NCBI GenBank assembly: GCA_964464435.1
Contig: CAYXGE010000100.1
Coordinates: 1 to 6,161 of the forward strand
Source of the DNA: CAYXGE01 sp964464435
GTDB taxonomy: Bacteria > Pseudomonadota > Gammaproteobacteria > Burkholderiales > Methylophilaceae
DNA length: 6,161 nt
Reading direction: 5' to 3'
The notes beneath the pieces were generated by a model. It searched no databases. It saw only the letters and a program-made list of their open reading frames with translations, and was not told the DNA's origin. This document shows positions 4,950 to 6,161 of the stretch, piece by piece (within the stretch, counting starts at the first letter, position 1; each line of letters starts with the position of its first letter). Both the position numbers and the translations under genes were made by a program.

Positions 4950-6161
4950 TTATCTTTTATTTAGTATGTTTAAAAATTGTGCGGCATTTTGAAAACCAAC
5001 CACCTTGAGTGATTGTTGCTCTTGACCATTAGCATCAAAAAAGAGAATGCCAGGGGGGCCATATAAGCCAAAGCGTTTGAGTAGTGCAGTATCATCCGCA
5101 GTATTTGCGGTAACATCAGCTTGAAGCAAAATCGTGTCTTTTAACGCAGATTGCACTTGTGCATCACTAAAAGTTTCGGCTTCCATTTCTTTACAGGCTA
5201 CACACCAATCTGCGTAAAAATCGAGCATTATGCGTTTTCCTTTCGCATTTGCAATGGCCTTATCTAATTCTGCCAACGTGTTTACGCGGCTAAAATTAAG
5301 TACATGGGCTTTACTAGCGTTGGATTTGAGCGTGAGTTGACTCAGTGGTTGCAACGGCGAGCTTGCCCCAGATGCCGCGCCCACTAGTATGCAAACACCA
5401 TAAATGAGCATAATAATCGCTACACCTTTCCAAAATTTTGCGCTTTGTTTTGCATGCGCTGGTAAGGGGTCAATCGCATGCATAAACATCGCAGGCACAA
5501 TGAGTAATGCCGCCCACAAGCCCATTTGTAGGGCTTTTGGAATCACGGGGCCAAGTATCCACACTGCCATACCCAGCATGAGTACACCAAAAAAGTTGCG
5601 TACTGCATTCATCCAAGGGCCAGTTTTTGGCAATAAACTGCCTGCCGATGCACCTATCAGTAACAGTGGTACACCCATGCCTATTGAGAGTGAAAACAAG
5701 GCAACCCCGCCCAACACAACATCGCCAGATTGGCTAATATAGAGTAAAGCACCTGCTAATGGCGCGGCAACGCATGGGCTCACAATAAGGGCTGACAGCA
5801 CCCCCATTAAAAAAACGCCTGCAAAGCGTCCGCCTTTAATACGGTTGGTGATGTTTACCATTTTGCTTTCAATATTGCTAGGCAATTGCAACTCGTAAAA
5901 CCCAAACATAGAGAGCGCTAACAATACAAACACCAAGGCACCAAAACCTAAGGCAAATGGATTTTGCAGTGCATTGCTAATCAGTTGCCCAGAATAGGCA
6001 GCGGCAATGCCTGCAAGGGTGTAACTCAAGGCCATGCCTAAGGTATAGGCGAGAGATAAATAAAACGTATGTAATCTGCCAAAATGCTGACCGCCGACAA
6101 TAATGCCAGACAAAATAGGAATCATCGGCAACACGCAAGGCGTGAGTGATAGCAGTAAACC
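4950..6161 (-). CDS. dsbD: Thiol:disulfide interchange protein DsbD (partial, N terminus missing)
   Basis: 403 codons are visible, and the frame is open to the window edge. A GTG at 6134-6132 is internal, because the codons before it read GLLLSLTPC, the conserved first helix of the DsbD/CcdA core. DsbD moves electrons from cytoplasmic thioredoxin across the inner membrane to periplasmic thiol proteins. Counting from the first visible residue, the membrane domain has about eight helices (about 1-23, 33-59, 68-91, 113-142, 148-174, 190-208, 214-230, 244-265), with the redox cysteines C9 (LTPCVLP) and C130 (VSPCVAAP). The C-terminal periplasmic thioredoxin domain (about 285-403) has WCVAC at 319-323, as in E. 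coli DsbD, and a cis-proline near 370. The N-terminal alpha domain would lie to the right; without it the protein would be a shorter CcdA–thioredoxin fusion. Confidence 0.93.
   Translation of the reverse strand, partial: GLLLSLTPCVLPMIPILSGIIVGGQHFGRLHTFYLSLAYTLGMALSYTLAGIAAAYSGQLISNALQNPFALGFGALVFVLLALSMFGFYELQLPSNIESKMVNITNRIKGGRFAGVFLMGVLSALIVSPCVAAPLAGALLYISQSGDVVLGGVALFSLSIGMGVPLLLIGASAGSLLPKTGPWMNAVRNFFGVLMLGMAVWILGPVIPKALQMGLWAALLIVPAMFMHAIDPLPAHAKQSAKFWKGVAIIMLIYGVCILVGAASGASSPLQPLSQLTLKSNASKAHVLNFSRVNTLAELDKAIANAKGKRIMLDFYADWCVACKEMEAETFSDAQVQSALKDTILLQADVTANTADDTALLKRFGLYGPPGILFFDANGQEQQSLKVVGFQNAAQFLNILNKR

Noticed and set aside
6132..6134. GTG as the start codon of the dsbD-like gene
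   Set aside because: The frame stays open upstream to the window edge and encodes GLLLSLTPC, part of the conserved first redox helix of DsbD, so the GTG is an internal valine codon.
1..6161. A new defence, mobile or otherwise undescribed gene system
   Set aside because: All complete genes belong to recognised families in a familiar order, with no repeats array, transposase, integrase, tRNA or composition break. Only the non-coding leader at 43-184 and the DUF3426 protein remain unexplained.

Overview
The window looks like a chromosomal segment of a moderately AT-rich betaproteobacterium, plausibly a methylotroph of the Methylophilaceae. Two things point there. The gene order dsbD–tlpA–aroQ–accB–accC–prmA–zinc-ribbon/DUF3426 is a familiar betaproteobacterial housekeeping cluster, and the left edge carries the start of a pqqA gene, the precursor peptide for the PQQ cofactor of methanol and other quinoprotein dehydrogenases. 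The family assignment is an inference from recalled gene order and similarity; no search was run.

Everything coding lies on the minus strand, so transcription runs from right to left. At the right edge (4950-6161) is the membrane and C-terminal part of DsbD, whose start lies outside the window. It is followed after 3 nt by a membrane-anchored TlpA/ResA-type thioredoxin (4389-4946). A 121-nt gap with a small inverted repeat separates this redox pair from a tightly packed block: aroQ (3812-4267), accB (3312-3779), accC (1953-3302), prmA (1022-1924, GTG start) and a zinc-ribbon membrane protein of the MJ0042/DUF3426 type (182-1018). Gaps in this block are 32, 9, 28 and 3 nt, so it is probably one operon.

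The last 139 nt before pqqA (43-181) are the most structured non-coding DNA in the window. They hold a perfect 14-bp inverted repeat that starts at the stop codon of the DUF3426 gene and resembles two overlapping Fur boxes, a possible promoter, a second inverted repeat followed by a T tract, and a strong ribosome binding site for pqqA.

Functionally, DsbD carries cytosolic reducing power across the inner membrane and could reduce the TlpA-like protein next door. AroQ serves the shikimate pathway, AccB and AccC form the biotin carboxylase half of acetyl-CoA carboxylase, and PrmA methylates ribosomal protein L11. The DUF3426 protein has no established role. I found no mobile element, CRISPR array, rRNA, tRNA or defence system. 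The catalytic residues I checked in the known enzymes are present, so the new biology, if any, is in the pqqA leader and the DUF3426 protein.
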